This document shows, piece by piece, positions 7,734-15,503 of a stretch of 51,987 bases of DNA. Each line of letters opens with the position of its first letter. The stretch's first letter is position 1. The position numbers and the translations under genes were made by a program. The notes below the pieces were generated by a model that did no database searches, was not told where the DNA came from, and saw nothing but the letters and a program-made list of their open reading frames with translations. This DNA is from Pseudomonadota bacterium (GTDB lineage: Bacteria > Pseudomonadota > Gammaproteobacteria > Acidiferrobacterales > Acidiferrobacteraceae), in NCBI GenBank assembly GCA_021841585.1, contig JAKBUS010000010.1, positions 1-51,987 on the forward strand, in the 5' to 3' direction.

Positions 7734-8735
7734 ATGGCACGCCACAACCCCTTACGACTCGACCCGGACCGGGATTCTCTGATCGCCCTCGGCCGACGGG
7801 TGCTTGCGCTCGAAGCCGAGACCCTGTCGGCCTTGGCCCGCGATCTCGAGGCCGCCTTCGCCGAGGCCTGCCAACTGCTGTTTGCCTGCAGGGGACGCGT
7901 GGTCGTGGTCGGCATGGGCAAATCGGGGCATATCGGCAGCAAGATCGCCGCGACCCTCGCGAGCACCGGCACGCCGGCGTTCTTCGTGCACCCAGGCGAG
8001 GCGAGCCACGGCGATCTCGGCATGATCACCCCCGAGGATGTGGTGCTGGCGATCTCGCATTCCGGCGAGACCGCCGAGATCCTGACGATCTTACCGATCA
8101 TCAAGCGTATGGGCGTCCGGCTTCTGGCGTTGACCGGCGCCCCGGGGTCGAGCCTTGCCTGCCAGGCCGATGTACACCTCCCGGTGAGGGTCGCCAAGGA
8201 GGCCTGCCCACTGGACCTCGCGCCCACCGCCAGCACCACTGCGGCCTTGGCCATGGGGGATGCGCTTGCCATCGCCCTATACGAGACGCGCGGCTTCACG
8301 CCCGAGGACTTCGCGCGCTCGCATCCCGGCGGCCGCCTCGGCCGGCGCCTGCTCGTCTATATCGCCGATATCATGCATACCGGTAAGAAAATACCGAAGG
8401 TGTCGGCGCACGCGCCGCTGCCCGAGGCCCTTATCGAAATGACCAGCAAGGGGCTTGGCATGACCGCGGTGGTCGATGCCGACGAGCGGCTGTGCGGCAT
8501 CTTCACCGACGGCGATCTGCGCCGCGCCTTGAATCGCGGCGTGGATGTCTACAAGGCGCGCATCGACGAGGTCATGACCCGCGATCCCAAGACCGCATCC
8601 GCCGACCATCTGGCCGCGGAACTCGTCCCTTTGCTACGCACTCATAACATCAGCGGCCTGTTCGTGGTCGATTGCAACCATAGGATCGTCGGGGCGCTCA
8701 ACATGCATGACCTCCTGCGGGCGGGCGTGGTATGA
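7734..8735 (+). CDS. kdsD: D-arabinose 5-phosphate isomerase
   Basis: It converts ribulose 5-phosphate to arabinose 5-phosphate, the first step of Kdo synthesis for lipopolysaccharide. The 333-residue protein has an N-terminal SIS domain with VVGMGKSGHIGSKIAATLASTG and FFVHPGEASHGDLGM, a CPLDLAPTASTTAALAMGDAL block, and two C-terminal CBS domains (about 205-333) ending HMHDLLRAGVV, all as in E. coli KdsD. I start at the ATG before ARHNPL because upstream in-frame codons do not match the family. The kdsC ATG overlaps its stop. Confidence 0.95.
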   Translation: MARHNPLRLDPDRDSLIALGRRVLALEAETLSALARDLEAAFAEACQLLFACRGRVVVVGMGKSGHIGSKIAATLASTGTPAFFVHPGEASHGDLGMITPEDVVLAISHSGETAEILTILPIIKRMGVRLLALTGAPGSSLACQADVHLPVRVAKEACPLDLAPTASTTAALAMGDALAIALYETRGFTPEDFARSHPGGRLGRRLLVYIADIMHTGKKIPKVSAHAPLPEALIEMTSKGLGMTAVVDADERLCGIFTDGDLRRALNRGVDVYKARIDEVMTRDPKTASADHLAAELVPLLRTHNISGLFVVDCNHRIVGALNMHDLLRAGVV

Positions 8736-9304
8736 CCGGACAACACAATCCGGGCGCCGTGGAGATCGTGGCGGCGGCCAAGGCCATTCGCCTGCTGCTT
8801 TTGGACGTCGATGGGGTGCTCACCGACGGGCGACTCTTTCTGAGCGACTCCGGCGAGGAGTTCAAGGCCTTCCATAGCCGTGACGGGCATGGCATCAAAA
8901 TGCTGATGGCCACCGGGGTGGGCGTGGGTTTGGTCACCGGCCGGCGCTCGCAAGTCGTGCAACGGCGCGCCGACGACCTTGGTATCGCGCTCGTCGTGCA
9001 GGGCTGCCGCGACAAGCGCGCGGCGGTCCTCGGGCTGCTCGAGGAACAGCGGGTGGCGGCCCACGAGGCGGCGTTCATGGGTGACGACGTCATCGACCTG
9101 CCGGCCATGGAGTCCGTGGGCCTGCCGCTCGCCGTAGCCGACGCCCATCCGCTGGTACGTGCGCGCGCCCGGTGGGTCGCGGAACATAACGGAGGCCAGG
9201 GCGCGGTGCGCGAGGTCTGTGAGTTGCTAATGCGCGCCCAAGGCACGCTGGAGGGGCAGCTCGGGTGCGCCTATCAAGGGGAGTGCTCATGGGCCGGTGG
9301 CTGA
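8732..9304 (+). CDS. kdsC: Kdo 8-phosphate phosphatase (HAD family)
   Basis: It dephosphorylates Kdo 8-phosphate, giving Kdo. The 190-residue protein has the HAD motifs LLLDVDGVLTDG (nucleophile and acid/base Asp, about residues 24-35), LVTGR, and GDDVIDLPAM late in the chain, with no cap domain insert, as in the compact C0-type tetrameric KdsC. The start overlaps kdsD (ATGA). Its C-terminal coding end runs past the lptC start codon, so kdsD-kdsC-lptC-lptA-lptB is one tightly packed operon. Confidence 0.94.
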   Translation: MTGQHNPGAVEIVAAAKAIRLLLLDVDGVLTDGRLFLSDSGEEFKAFHSRDGHGIKMLMATGVGVGLVTGRRSQVVQRRADDLGIALVVQGCRDKRAAVLGLLEEQRVAAHEAAFMGDDVIDLPAMESVGLPLAVADAHPLVRARARWVAEHNGGQGAVREVCELLMRAQGTLEGQLGCAYQGECSWAGG

Positions 9305-9723
9305 GCCGCTTCCTGCTGCTGGCCGGCCTCCTGCTGTTTTCGGGGCTGTTCTGGTGGCTCCCGGAGGCACTTGTGGGTCCGGCTTTGACACTTACCCGAG
9401 TGGCGCCCGCGCGCCCCGATTACTACATCGATCACGCCGAACTCACGGCCATGAATCGCCATGGCCGGCCACGCTTCATACTAACCGCCGTACGGCTGAT
9501 CCATTTCTCGCGAGGCAAACGCACCCTGCTGATCGAACCGCACCTCACCCAGTTCGGCCGGCATGCCATCACCACCACCGTCGCGCGCAGGGGCTACGTA
9601 TCCCCGCACGGACATGTGCTGACTATGCACGGCCATGTACGGGTATTCCGCGGTCGGACCGCGCAACTTGGCCCCACCGTGGTCCATACGCACACCCTGA
9701 CCGTCCGCCTCACCAGGTCATGA
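9289..9723 (+). CDS. lptC: LPS export protein LptC
   Basis: This bitopic inner-membrane protein passes LPS from the LptBFG extractor to LptA. The 144 residues comprise one N-terminal membrane anchor (about 5-25, LLLAGLLLFSGLFWWLP) and a short beta-jellyroll (DYYIDHAELTAMNRHGRPRF, then histidine- and arginine-rich strands). I start at ATG 9289, which has AGGGGAG (9277-9283) ahead of it, rather than at the in-frame GTG 9265 inside kdsC. The protein is short for the family (about 190) and diverged, so the call rests on position between kdsC and lptA as much as on sequence. Confidence 0.85.
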   Translation: MGRWLSRFLLLAGLLLFSGLFWWLPEALVGPALTLTRVAPARPDYYIDHAELTAMNRHGRPRFILTAVRLIHFSRGKRTLLIEPHLTQFGRHAITTTVARRGYVSPHGHVLTMHGHVRVFRGRTAQLGPTVVHTHTLTVRLTRS

Positions 9724-10226
9724 CAAGGCGGCTTACGGTATTATTGGCGCTCTGCCTCGTCGCCTCCGGGGCGATCGCGCGCAATCATCGGCTCGCGCAA
9801 CCCTTAAGCGTGCGCGCGGATAACATCCAGGTGGACGAGCGCACCGGCATGAGCGTATACATAGGCCATGTGCGCATCGTCCAGGACGGACTCACGGTGC
9901 GCGCCGACCGCGTGCGCGTGCACTCGCTGCATGGCCATGTCGTGTCGATCCACGCGCATGGCACGCCCTTGCACATGGAGGACCAAAAGACCGGCGGATT
10001 GCCGCTCTTTGGGACCGCGCTCGCTTTGCATTTCGCGGCGGGGCCCGACGAGGTTACCCTGATCGGGCATGTGGTCTTTCACCAGGGGGTCAATGTCCTG
10101 CACGGCCATATCGTCCACTACTATGTCCGGTCGCAGCGCATAACAGCGCTGCGCGGCCTGCATAAAAGGGTGCGCGCCCGCGTGGTGCCCCACAGCCGCG
10201 CGCCACAGGCGGGGGGTGGACATTGA
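9720..10226 (+). CDS. lptA: Periplasmic LPS transport protein LptA
   Basis: The 168-residue protein has an N-terminal signal peptide ([16 protein letters not shown]) and OstA/LptA jellyroll strands ([39 protein letters not shown]). It forms the periplasmic bridge carrying LPS toward LptDE. The ATG overlaps the lptC stop. The C-terminal tail is His- and Arg-rich. A longer frame covers the same bases from 9297, but only the part after this Met matches the family. Confidence 0.9.
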   Translation: MTRRLTVLLALCLVASGAIARNHRLAQPLSVRADNIQVDERTGMSVYIGHVRIVQDGLTVRADRVRVHSLHGHVVSIHAHGTPLHMEDQKTGGLPLFGTALALHFAAGPDEVTLIGHVVFHQGVNVLHGHIVHYYVRSQRITALRGLHKRVRARVVPHSRAPQAGGGH

Positions 10227-10948
10227 GCACGCTTGCCGCCACGCATCTGTCCAAGGCCTACAAGAAGCGCCAGGTGGTAAAGGACGTGAGCCTCACGGTG
10301 ACGGCCGGCGAGGTGGTCGGACTCCTGGGGCCCAACGGCGCCGGCAAGACGACGTGCTTCTATATGATGATCGGGCTGGTCCACAAGGATCAGGGGCAGA
10401 TCCTCTTGGACGATGTCGATATCGGGAATGCCCCCATGCACAAGCGCGCCAAGCTTGGGGTCGGCTACCTCCCGCAAGAGGCCTCGGTCTTCCGGAAACT
10501 GAGCGTCGAGGAGAACATCCTCGCGATACTCGAGACCATCGAGGGTCTCGACGCCGCCGCCCGCAAGGCGCGGCTCGAGGAGCTCCTCGCGGACCTGCAT
10601 ATCGCCGACCGGCGCGAGACGCTTGGCATGAGCCTGTCGGGTGGCGAGCGCCGCCGCGTCGAGATCGCCCGCGCGCTCGCCACCAAGCCACGTTTCATGC
10701 TCTTGGACGAGCCGTTTGCCGGTGTCGACCCGATCTCGGTCATCGACATCCAGAAACACATCTCCCACTTGCGCAGCCTGGGGATCGGCGTTTTGATCAC
10801 AGACCACAACGTGCGCGAGACCCTGAAGATCTGCGACCGCGCCTACATCATCAACGACGGCCATGTCCTGGCCTCGGGGGCGCCGGCATCCGTGCTTGCC
10901 GATCCCGATGTCAGGCGCGTCTATCTAGGCGAGAATTTCGTCCTCTAA
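10223..10948 (+). CDS. lptB: LPS export ABC transporter ATPase LptB
   Basis: The 241-residue protein starts at TTG 10223, overlapping the lptA stop. It has Walker [10 protein letters not shown] near residue 37, signature [15 protein letters not shown], Walker [14 protein letters not shown] and switch His [10 protein letters not shown], all closely matching LptB. It powers LPS extraction with LptF and LptG, which are not in the window. rpoN follows after about 50 bases. Confidence 0.96.
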   Translation: MSTLAATHLSKAYKKRQVVKDVSLTVTAGEVVGLLGPNGAGKTTCFYMMIGLVHKDQGQILLDDVDIGNAPMHKRAKLGVGYLPQEASVFRKLSVEENILAILETIEGLDAAARKARLEELLADLHIADRRETLGMSLSGGERRRVEIARALATKPRFMLLDEPFAGVDPISVIDIQKHISHLRSLGIGVLITDHNVRETLKICDRAYIINDGHVLASGAPASVLADPDVRRVYLGENFVL

Positions 10949-10970
10949 CCACGGTTTCTGGAAACCGCGG
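10949..10970 (+). promoter_or_regulatory. Small hairpin between lptB and rpoN
   Basis: CGGTTT (10952-10957) and AAACCG (10962-10967) pair around a CTGG loop, extended by an outer CC/GG pair across one mismatch. No T-run follows, so it is more likely an RNA processing or stability element than a terminator. A TAAAAT box (10979-10984) lies between it and the rpoN start. Confidence 0.3.
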
Positions 10971-11000
10971 GAATAGACTAAAATAGGTCTCAAGGATCTT

Positions 11001-12434
11001 ATGAAACAGACACTCGACCTCAGAATCGGGCAACATCTCACCATCACGCCCCAGCTGCAGCAGGCGATCCGCCTGCTGCAGCTGTCGTCGATTGAGCTCG
11101 AGCAGGAGATACGCGAAGTTCTGGAGAAAAACCCGCTCCTGGAAGAAACCGACCACGCCGACGGCGAAGAGACGGCGGCCGAGGAACCAAACGAGGCGGT
11201 GACCGCCGACGAGGTCCGGGATGATGGCGAGGGCGACGCCGACCCCGCCGAGCTCGACTGGGAGGGCGACTATGAAGTCGCGCCAGCGAGTTCCGGCAGC
11301 GGCGATGAGGACAACGACACCAATTTCGAGGCGCGCAACAGCCGCCCGACGAGCCTCAGGGACCACCTCCTCTGGCAACTGCAGATGACACCCTTCTCGG
11401 ACCGCGATCGGCTCGTGGCCATCGCGATCATCGACGCCATCGACGAAGATGGGTATTTCGTGGGGGGCATCGACGATATCCTGGCGACCCTCCCGGATCT
11501 GGAGCTCACCGCAGACGAGGTCGAGGCGGTCTTGCACCAGGTGCAGAACTTCGACCCGGTCGGGGTCGGGGCACGCCACCTGGGTGAATGCCTGGATCTG
11601 CAGCTCCGCCGCCTGGACCCGGCGACACCTTACCGGGATGCCGCGCGCATACTGGCCGATCCCACCCACCTGAAGCTCCTCGGCCAGCGCGATTTCAAGG
11701 AAATAAAGCGCCTGACACACCTCGACACGGATGCGCTGGGGCCGGCCATGGCTTTATTGAAAGGCCTCAATCCGCGGCCGGGATCACATGTCTCGACGGC
11801 CCCCAATGCCTATGTCGTGCCGGAGATCCTGGTGAAGAAGCGGCGCGGGAGCTGGCGCGCCGACCTCAACATTGCCGCCATGCCGAAGCTACGCATCAAT
11901 AGCCACTACGAACGCATGATACAGCGCGGACGCGGATCCGCGCAGGATCGCTTCCTGCACGACCACCTTCAGGAGGCGCGCTGGTTTTTGAAGAGCCTAC
12001 AAAGCCGCAACGAGACCCTGCTCAAGGTGGCGCGCGTGATCGTCGACCGCCAGCGCGGCTTCTTCGATCACGGGCCCGAGGCCATGCGGCCCCTGGTCTT
12101 GCATGACGTCGCGGGCGAGGTCGGCATGCACGAATCCACGGTCTCGCGGGTCACAACCAATAAATACATGATGACGCCGCGCGGCATATTCGAGCTCAAA
12201 TACTTCTTCTCGAGCCACGTCGGCACTGCCGACGGCGGAACCTGCTCGGCGACCGCCATCCGCTCGCTCATTCGCAAGATCATCGAGGCCGAACCGCCTG
12301 ATAGACCCATAAGTGACAGCAAGATCGCCGACCTGCTCTTGGAGCAGGGTATCAATATTGCCAGGAGGACCATCGCAAAGTACCGGGAATCGCTTAGTAT
12401 CCCACCGTCCAGTCAACGAAAATCGCTCGTTTAA
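11001..12434 (+). CDS. rpoN: RNA polymerase sigma-54 factor
   Basis: The 477-residue protein shows the whole sigma-54 layout. Region I (about 1-50) is Gln/Leu-rich, with QHLTITPQLQQAIRLLQLSS and EIREVLEKNPLLEE. An acidic region II covers about 50-110. The core-binding and helix-turn-helix regions follow, with MHESTVSRVTTNKYM. The RpoN box ARRTIAKYRE sits at residues 454-463, ahead of SIPPSSQRK. It directs transcription from -24/-12 promoters with enhancer-binding activators. Its place between lptB and hpf is conserved in gamma- and betaproteobacteria. Confidence 0.98.
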   Translation: MKQTLDLRIGQHLTITPQLQQAIRLLQLSSIELEQEIREVLEKNPLLEETDHADGEETAAEEPNEAVTADEVRDDGEGDADPAELDWEGDYEVAPASSGSGDEDNDTNFEARNSRPTSLRDHLLWQLQMTPFSDRDRLVAIAIIDAIDEDGYFVGGIDDILATLPDLELTADEVEAVLHQVQNFDPVGVGARHLGECLDLQLRRLDPATPYRDAARILADPTHLKLLGQRDFKEIKRLTHLDTDALGPAMALLKGLNPRPGSHVSTAPNAYVVPEILVKKRRGSWRADLNIAAMPKLRINSHYERMIQRGRGSAQDRFLHDHLQEARWFLKSLQSRNETLLKVARVIVDRQRGFFDHGPEAMRPLVLHDVAGEVGMHESTVSRVTTNKYMMTPRGIFELKYFFSSHVGTADGGTCSATAIRSLIRKIIEAEPPDRPISDSKIADLLLEQGINIARRTIAKYRESLSIPPSSQRKSLV

Positions 12435-12455
12435 TCGAAAGAAGAGGGGAATCCG

Positions 12456-12755
12456 ATGGATATCACGGTCAGTGGACAGCAAGTAGAGATCACCCCGCCG
12501 TTACGCGATTATGCCCTCGAGAAGATTGGGCGCATCCAGCGCCATTTCGACCACGCGATCACCGCGGATATCGTATTGCACGTGGAGAAGAAACGTTATA
12601 CCGCGGAGGCCAATGTACGCGCCAAGGGCGCGGTCATCCATGCAGATGCCGCCGGCGAGGACATGTATGCCGCCATCGACCTGCTCACCGACAAGCTGGA
12701 CCGGCAGATTCTCCGTCATAAGGAAAAGGTCATGGATCAGCACCGGTCGGGGTGA
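12456..12755 (+). CDS. hpf: Ribosome hibernation promoting factor (short form)
   Basis: The 99-residue protein of the HPF/YfiA family binds the 30S decoding region and promotes 70S or 100S ribosome storage. It begins MDITVSGQQVEITPPLRDYALEK and has the basic strand VEKKRYTAEANV followed by DMYAAIDLLTDKLDRQI, as expected. A GAGGGG ribosome site lies 7 bases upstream. It lies 21 bases after rpoN and is probably co-transcribed with it. ptsN, the usual next gene in this order, is missing. Confidence 0.95.
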   Translation: MDITVSGQQVEITPPLRDYALEKIGRIQRHFDHAITADIVLHVEKKRYTAEANVRAKGAVIHADAAGEDMYAAIDLLTDKLDRQILRHKEKVMDQHRSG

Positions 12756-12832
12756 GCCTGGGCGGCACCCCGTTCATGGATCAGCCATGAGCGCCTCGCC
12801 CATCCGCGCGCGGGGTTATATACTGGTCGCAA

Positions 12833-12861
12833 CGCCAAGCCCCGGTCCCCGGGGCTTGGCG
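12833..12861 (+). repeat. Perfect 13-bp hairpin in the hpf-hprK gap
   Basis: CGCCAAGCCCCGG (12833-12845) and CCGGGGCTTGGCG (12849-12861) are exact reverse complements around a 3-base loop. No T-tract follows, so a classical terminator is unlikely. It may attenuate or protect the transcript between hpf and hprK. A TATACT box (12819-12824) lies just before it and could make this hairpin part of an hprK leader. Confidence 0.6.
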
Positions 12862-12900
12862 CCACGGGGCAGCGGCGGAGCGGATGGACCATAGGGCGCA

Positions 12901-13848
12901 ATGAGCACCATACTGACGGCGCAAAATGTGTACGAGGCCCAGCGCGAGACCTTGAAGCTCGCCTGGCAGGCCGGAAAGGCTGGCGCCAATCGTCTGCTGG
13001 AGCTCGCCACCGCGCGCTTCCCCGGAATGGCGCTCGTAGGCCACCTGAACTTCGTCCACCCCAACCGCGTGCAGGTCATCGGCACCCACGAGACCGCCTA
13101 CCTCTACGAACACATCACCCCGGAGGCGCGTGAGCTGGCGCTAAAGGAGCTCTTCGGGTCACCGTCATCGGCAATCGTGATCATCGCCAATGGCCAGGAC
13201 ATCCCCGATGAGATGCGTAGCGCCGCCGACGCCGCGTCCATGCCGCTTTTCAGCTCCTCGCTGCCAAGCCCGCGCGTCATCCATGACCTCCAGTACTACC
13301 TCGCGCGCGCGCTTGCCGAACGCGAGATCCTGCACGGCGTGTTCATGGAGGTCATGGGTCTCGGGGTATTCCTGACAGGCGAGAGCGGGATCGGGAAAAG
13401 CGAACTTGCGCTTGAGCTTTTGAGCCGCGGCCATCGGCTGATCGCAGACGACGCCTGTGAATTCTTCCGCATCGGGCCCGACGGCCTTCAGGGCCGCTGC
13501 CCGGATATGCTCTGCGACTTCCTGGAGGTCCGCGGGCTTGGCATCTTGAACATCCGTGCCATGTTCGGCGAGACCGCGGTACGCCATGAAAAGACCCTGC
13601 ACCTGATCGTGCGCCTAAAGGATTACGCATCCAACCCGCAATCCGGGATAGACCGGCTGCAGGCCGAGCAGAAAACCCGGGCAATCCTCGGCATCGAGGT
13701 CGCCGAGGTAGCCTTATTCGTGGCCCCCGGCCGCAATCTCGCGGTGCTCGTCGAGGTCGCGACCCGCGGCCACATCCTGCGGCGCCGGGGCATCAACGCC
13801 CTTGAGGATTTCATGCACCGGCAGAGTCTCGCCATGAAGTCCCCATGA
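12901..13848 (+). CDS. hprK: HPr kinase/phosphorylase
   Basis: The 315-residue protein phosphorylates and dephosphorylates Ser46 of HPr according to energy state. Its N-terminal domain is followed by the conserved His145 (LHGVFMEV), Walker A GESGIGKS at 160-167, IADDACEF, and the family signature RGLGILNIRAMFG. The target serine is present in the HPr encoded downstream. hprK and rapZ overlap by 4 bases. In PTS systems without sugar permeases it is thought to couple metabolic state to regulation. Confidence 0.95.
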   Translation: MSTILTAQNVYEAQRETLKLAWQAGKAGANRLLELATARFPGMALVGHLNFVHPNRVQVIGTHETAYLYEHITPEARELALKELFGSPSSAIVIIANGQDIPDEMRSAADAASMPLFSSSLPSPRVIHDLQYYLARALAEREILHGVFMEVMGLGVFLTGESGIGKSELALELLSRGHRLIADDACEFFRIGPDGLQGRCPDMLCDFLEVRGLGILNIRAMFGETAVRHEKTLHLIVRLKDYASNPQSGIDRLQAEQKTRAILGIEVAEVALFVAPGRNLAVLVEVATRGHILRRRGINALEDFMHRQSLAMKSP

Positions 13849-14720
13849 GCTTTATCATCATAAGCGGCCTATCCGGGTCGGGAAAAAGTATCGCACTCCA
13901 GGCGCTGGAGGATGTCGGCTTCTACTGCATCGACAATCTCCCGGCGGCGCTGCTGCCGCATTTCGCCCACCAAATGGCCGACGTGCGCTCCGAGTTCTCC
14001 GACATCGCGGTCGGCATCGATGCCCGCAATCGCCTGTTCCTCGATACCGCGCCCATGAATCTCGAAAAACTCCGCGCGCTCGGCGTCGATTACCGGATCA
14101 TCTTCCTTGAGGCCGACGAGGCGGTGCTCATGAAGCGCTTCAAGGAGACGCGCCGCAGGCACCCGCTGACGGATACCAAGACCCCGCTTCTCGAAAGCAT
14201 ACGGCTGGAGAAGGCGCGGCTCGAACCCTTGTCGCTATCGTGCACGCGGCGCATCGATACCACCCATACGACGGCCCAACAACTTCGCCAGCTCATCTAT
14301 GAGTTCGCGCGCGGCGCGAGCACGCGCGGCATCATGTTGCTGTTCGAGTCCTTTGGGTTCAAGCACGGGACACCACTTGATGCCGACTACGTCTTCGATG
14401 TCCGCTGCCTGCCCAACCCCTATTGGGAACAGGGCCTGCGCGCACTCACCGGGCGGGACCCGGCGGTTGCGGCGTTTCTAGAGAGCCACCCGGAGGTGGC
14501 GGCGATGCAGGAACACATCGCGGACTTTCTGGCGCGGTGGCTGCCGGGCTTCGAACAGGAGAACCGCAGCTACCTTACGGTCGCGATCGGCTGCACCGGC
14601 GGCCAACATAGGTCGGTGTATCTGGCCGAAAGGCTTGCGGCGCACTTTCGCAAACAAGGCATAAATACCCAGATCCGGCACCGGGAACTCACCGAGGGGA
14701 TTGCCTCGGCGGCACCCTGA
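13845..14720 (+). CDS. rapZ: RNase adapter protein RapZ
   Basis: The 291-residue protein has Walker A GLSGSGKS at 7-14, YCIDNLPAALLP, a FGFKHGTPLDADYVFDVR block and the C-terminal GCTGGQHRSVYLAERLA of the RapZ/YvcJ family. In E. coli it binds GlmZ and GlmY small RNAs and presents GlmZ to RNase E, tuning GlcN-6-P synthesis. In this gene order it is normally next to PTS genes. The C-terminal domain is complete. Confidence 0.95.
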   Translation: MSFIIISGLSGSGKSIALQALEDVGFYCIDNLPAALLPHFAHQMADVRSEFSDIAVGIDARNRLFLDTAPMNLEKLRALGVDYRIIFLEADEAVLMKRFKETRRRHPLTDTKTPLLESIRLEKARLEPLSLSCTRRIDTTHTTAQQLRQLIYEFARGASTRGIMLLFESFGFKHGTPLDADYVFDVRCLPNPYWEQGLRALTGRDPAVAAFLESHPEVAAMQEHIADFLARWLPGFEQENRSYLTVAIGCTGGQHRSVYLAERLAAHFRKQGINTQIRHRELTEGIASAAP

Positions 14721-14824
14721 GGCGCGTTGGCTGCAAGACCGACGAATGCACGAAGGCCGCGCGCCTTGGGACATGCACCGGTGGACAAGGATCATCATGG
14801 CGGTAACGGAGGGCAGAAAGCCTC

Positions 14825-15247
14825 ATGATAGGACTTCTGGTTTTGGCACAAAAAGACGTGGCCTTCGGCCTTCTCGAGGCGGTAGACCATGTCCTGGGCC
14901 AGCGGCCACCCGCGCTTGCGGCCTTCCCTGTGCATTACGAGACCCCGCCGGATGAACTGACCGCGGCGCTCTCCAAGGCGATCCGCGCGATCGATCAGGG
15001 CGAAGGGGTCCTGATCCTCGCCGATATCTATGGGGCCACTCACATCAACGTCGCCTGCCGCCTGCTGGCGCGCCATCGGGTGGAGCTGGTCACCGGCCTC
15101 AATCTACCTATGCTGATTCGCGTATTGAACTATCGCGATCTGCCGCTTGACGACCTTATCGGGAAGGCCTTGAGCGGTGGAATGGAGGGGATCGTCTGTG
15201 CCACGGAATTTTGTCTTCTGGATGACGCCAAGCATGAAGTGCATTGA
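14825..15247 (+). CDS. Mannose-family PTS EIIA protein lacking the phospho-acceptor His
   Basis: The 140-residue EIIA-Man domain starts MIGLLVLAQKDVAFGLLEA. In the family the first strand ends in T-H-G or A-H-G with the phosphorylated His at residue 9 or 10. Here residue 9 is Gln (codon CAA) followed by Lys, so the normal acceptor is lost. The second active-site residue is kept: Asp67 in ADIYGAT. A new His73 (GATHIN, usually GATPSN) lies in the same loop. The rest of the fold looks intact and the frame is undisturbed, so this is a real gene under selection, probably a phosphorylation-independent regulator. It overlaps ptsH by 14 bases. No EIIB or EIIC gene is nearby. Confidence 0.88.
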   Translation: MIGLLVLAQKDVAFGLLEAVDHVLGQRPPALAAFPVHYETPPDELTAALSKAIRAIDQGEGVLILADIYGATHINVACRLLARHRVELVTGLNLPMLIRVLNYRDLPLDDLIGKALSGGMEGIVCATEFCLLDDAKHEVH

Positions 15248-15503
15248 GGTCGCCGTTATCAACAAATTAGGCATGCACGCGCGGGCTTCGGCGAAGCTCG
15301 TGAGTCTTGCCTCGTCATTCGAATCCGCGATCACCGTGACCCGCGAAGGACGCAGCGTCAACGGCAAGAGCATCATGGGCATCATGATGCTGGCGGCCGG
15401 CCAGGGAACAACCCTGAAAATTTGCGCCGAAGGACCCGACGAGGGTGAGGCGAGCCAGGCCTTGTGCCGGCTGATCGAACAGCGATTCGGAGAACAGGCC
15501 TGA
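15234..15503 (+). CDS. ptsH: Phosphocarrier protein HPr
   Basis: The 89-residue HPr has His15 (KLGMHARASAKLV), which receives phosphate from EI, and Ser46 (VNGKSIMGIMML), the HprK target, both at canonical positions when translation starts at ATG 15234. An in-frame ATG at 15222 would add four residues that do not match the family. It overlaps the EIIA gene by 14 bases, and its stop shares one base with the ptsI start. Confidence 0.95.
   Translation: MKCIEVAVINKLGMHARASAKLVSLASSFESAITVTREGRSVNGKSIMGIMMLAAGQGTTLKICAEGPDEGEASQALCRLIEQRFGEQA

Noticed and set aside
9297-10226. Frame of 309 codons covering lptC and lptA
   Set aside because: Only the portion after ATG 9720 matches LptA; the part before it is the wrong frame of lptC.
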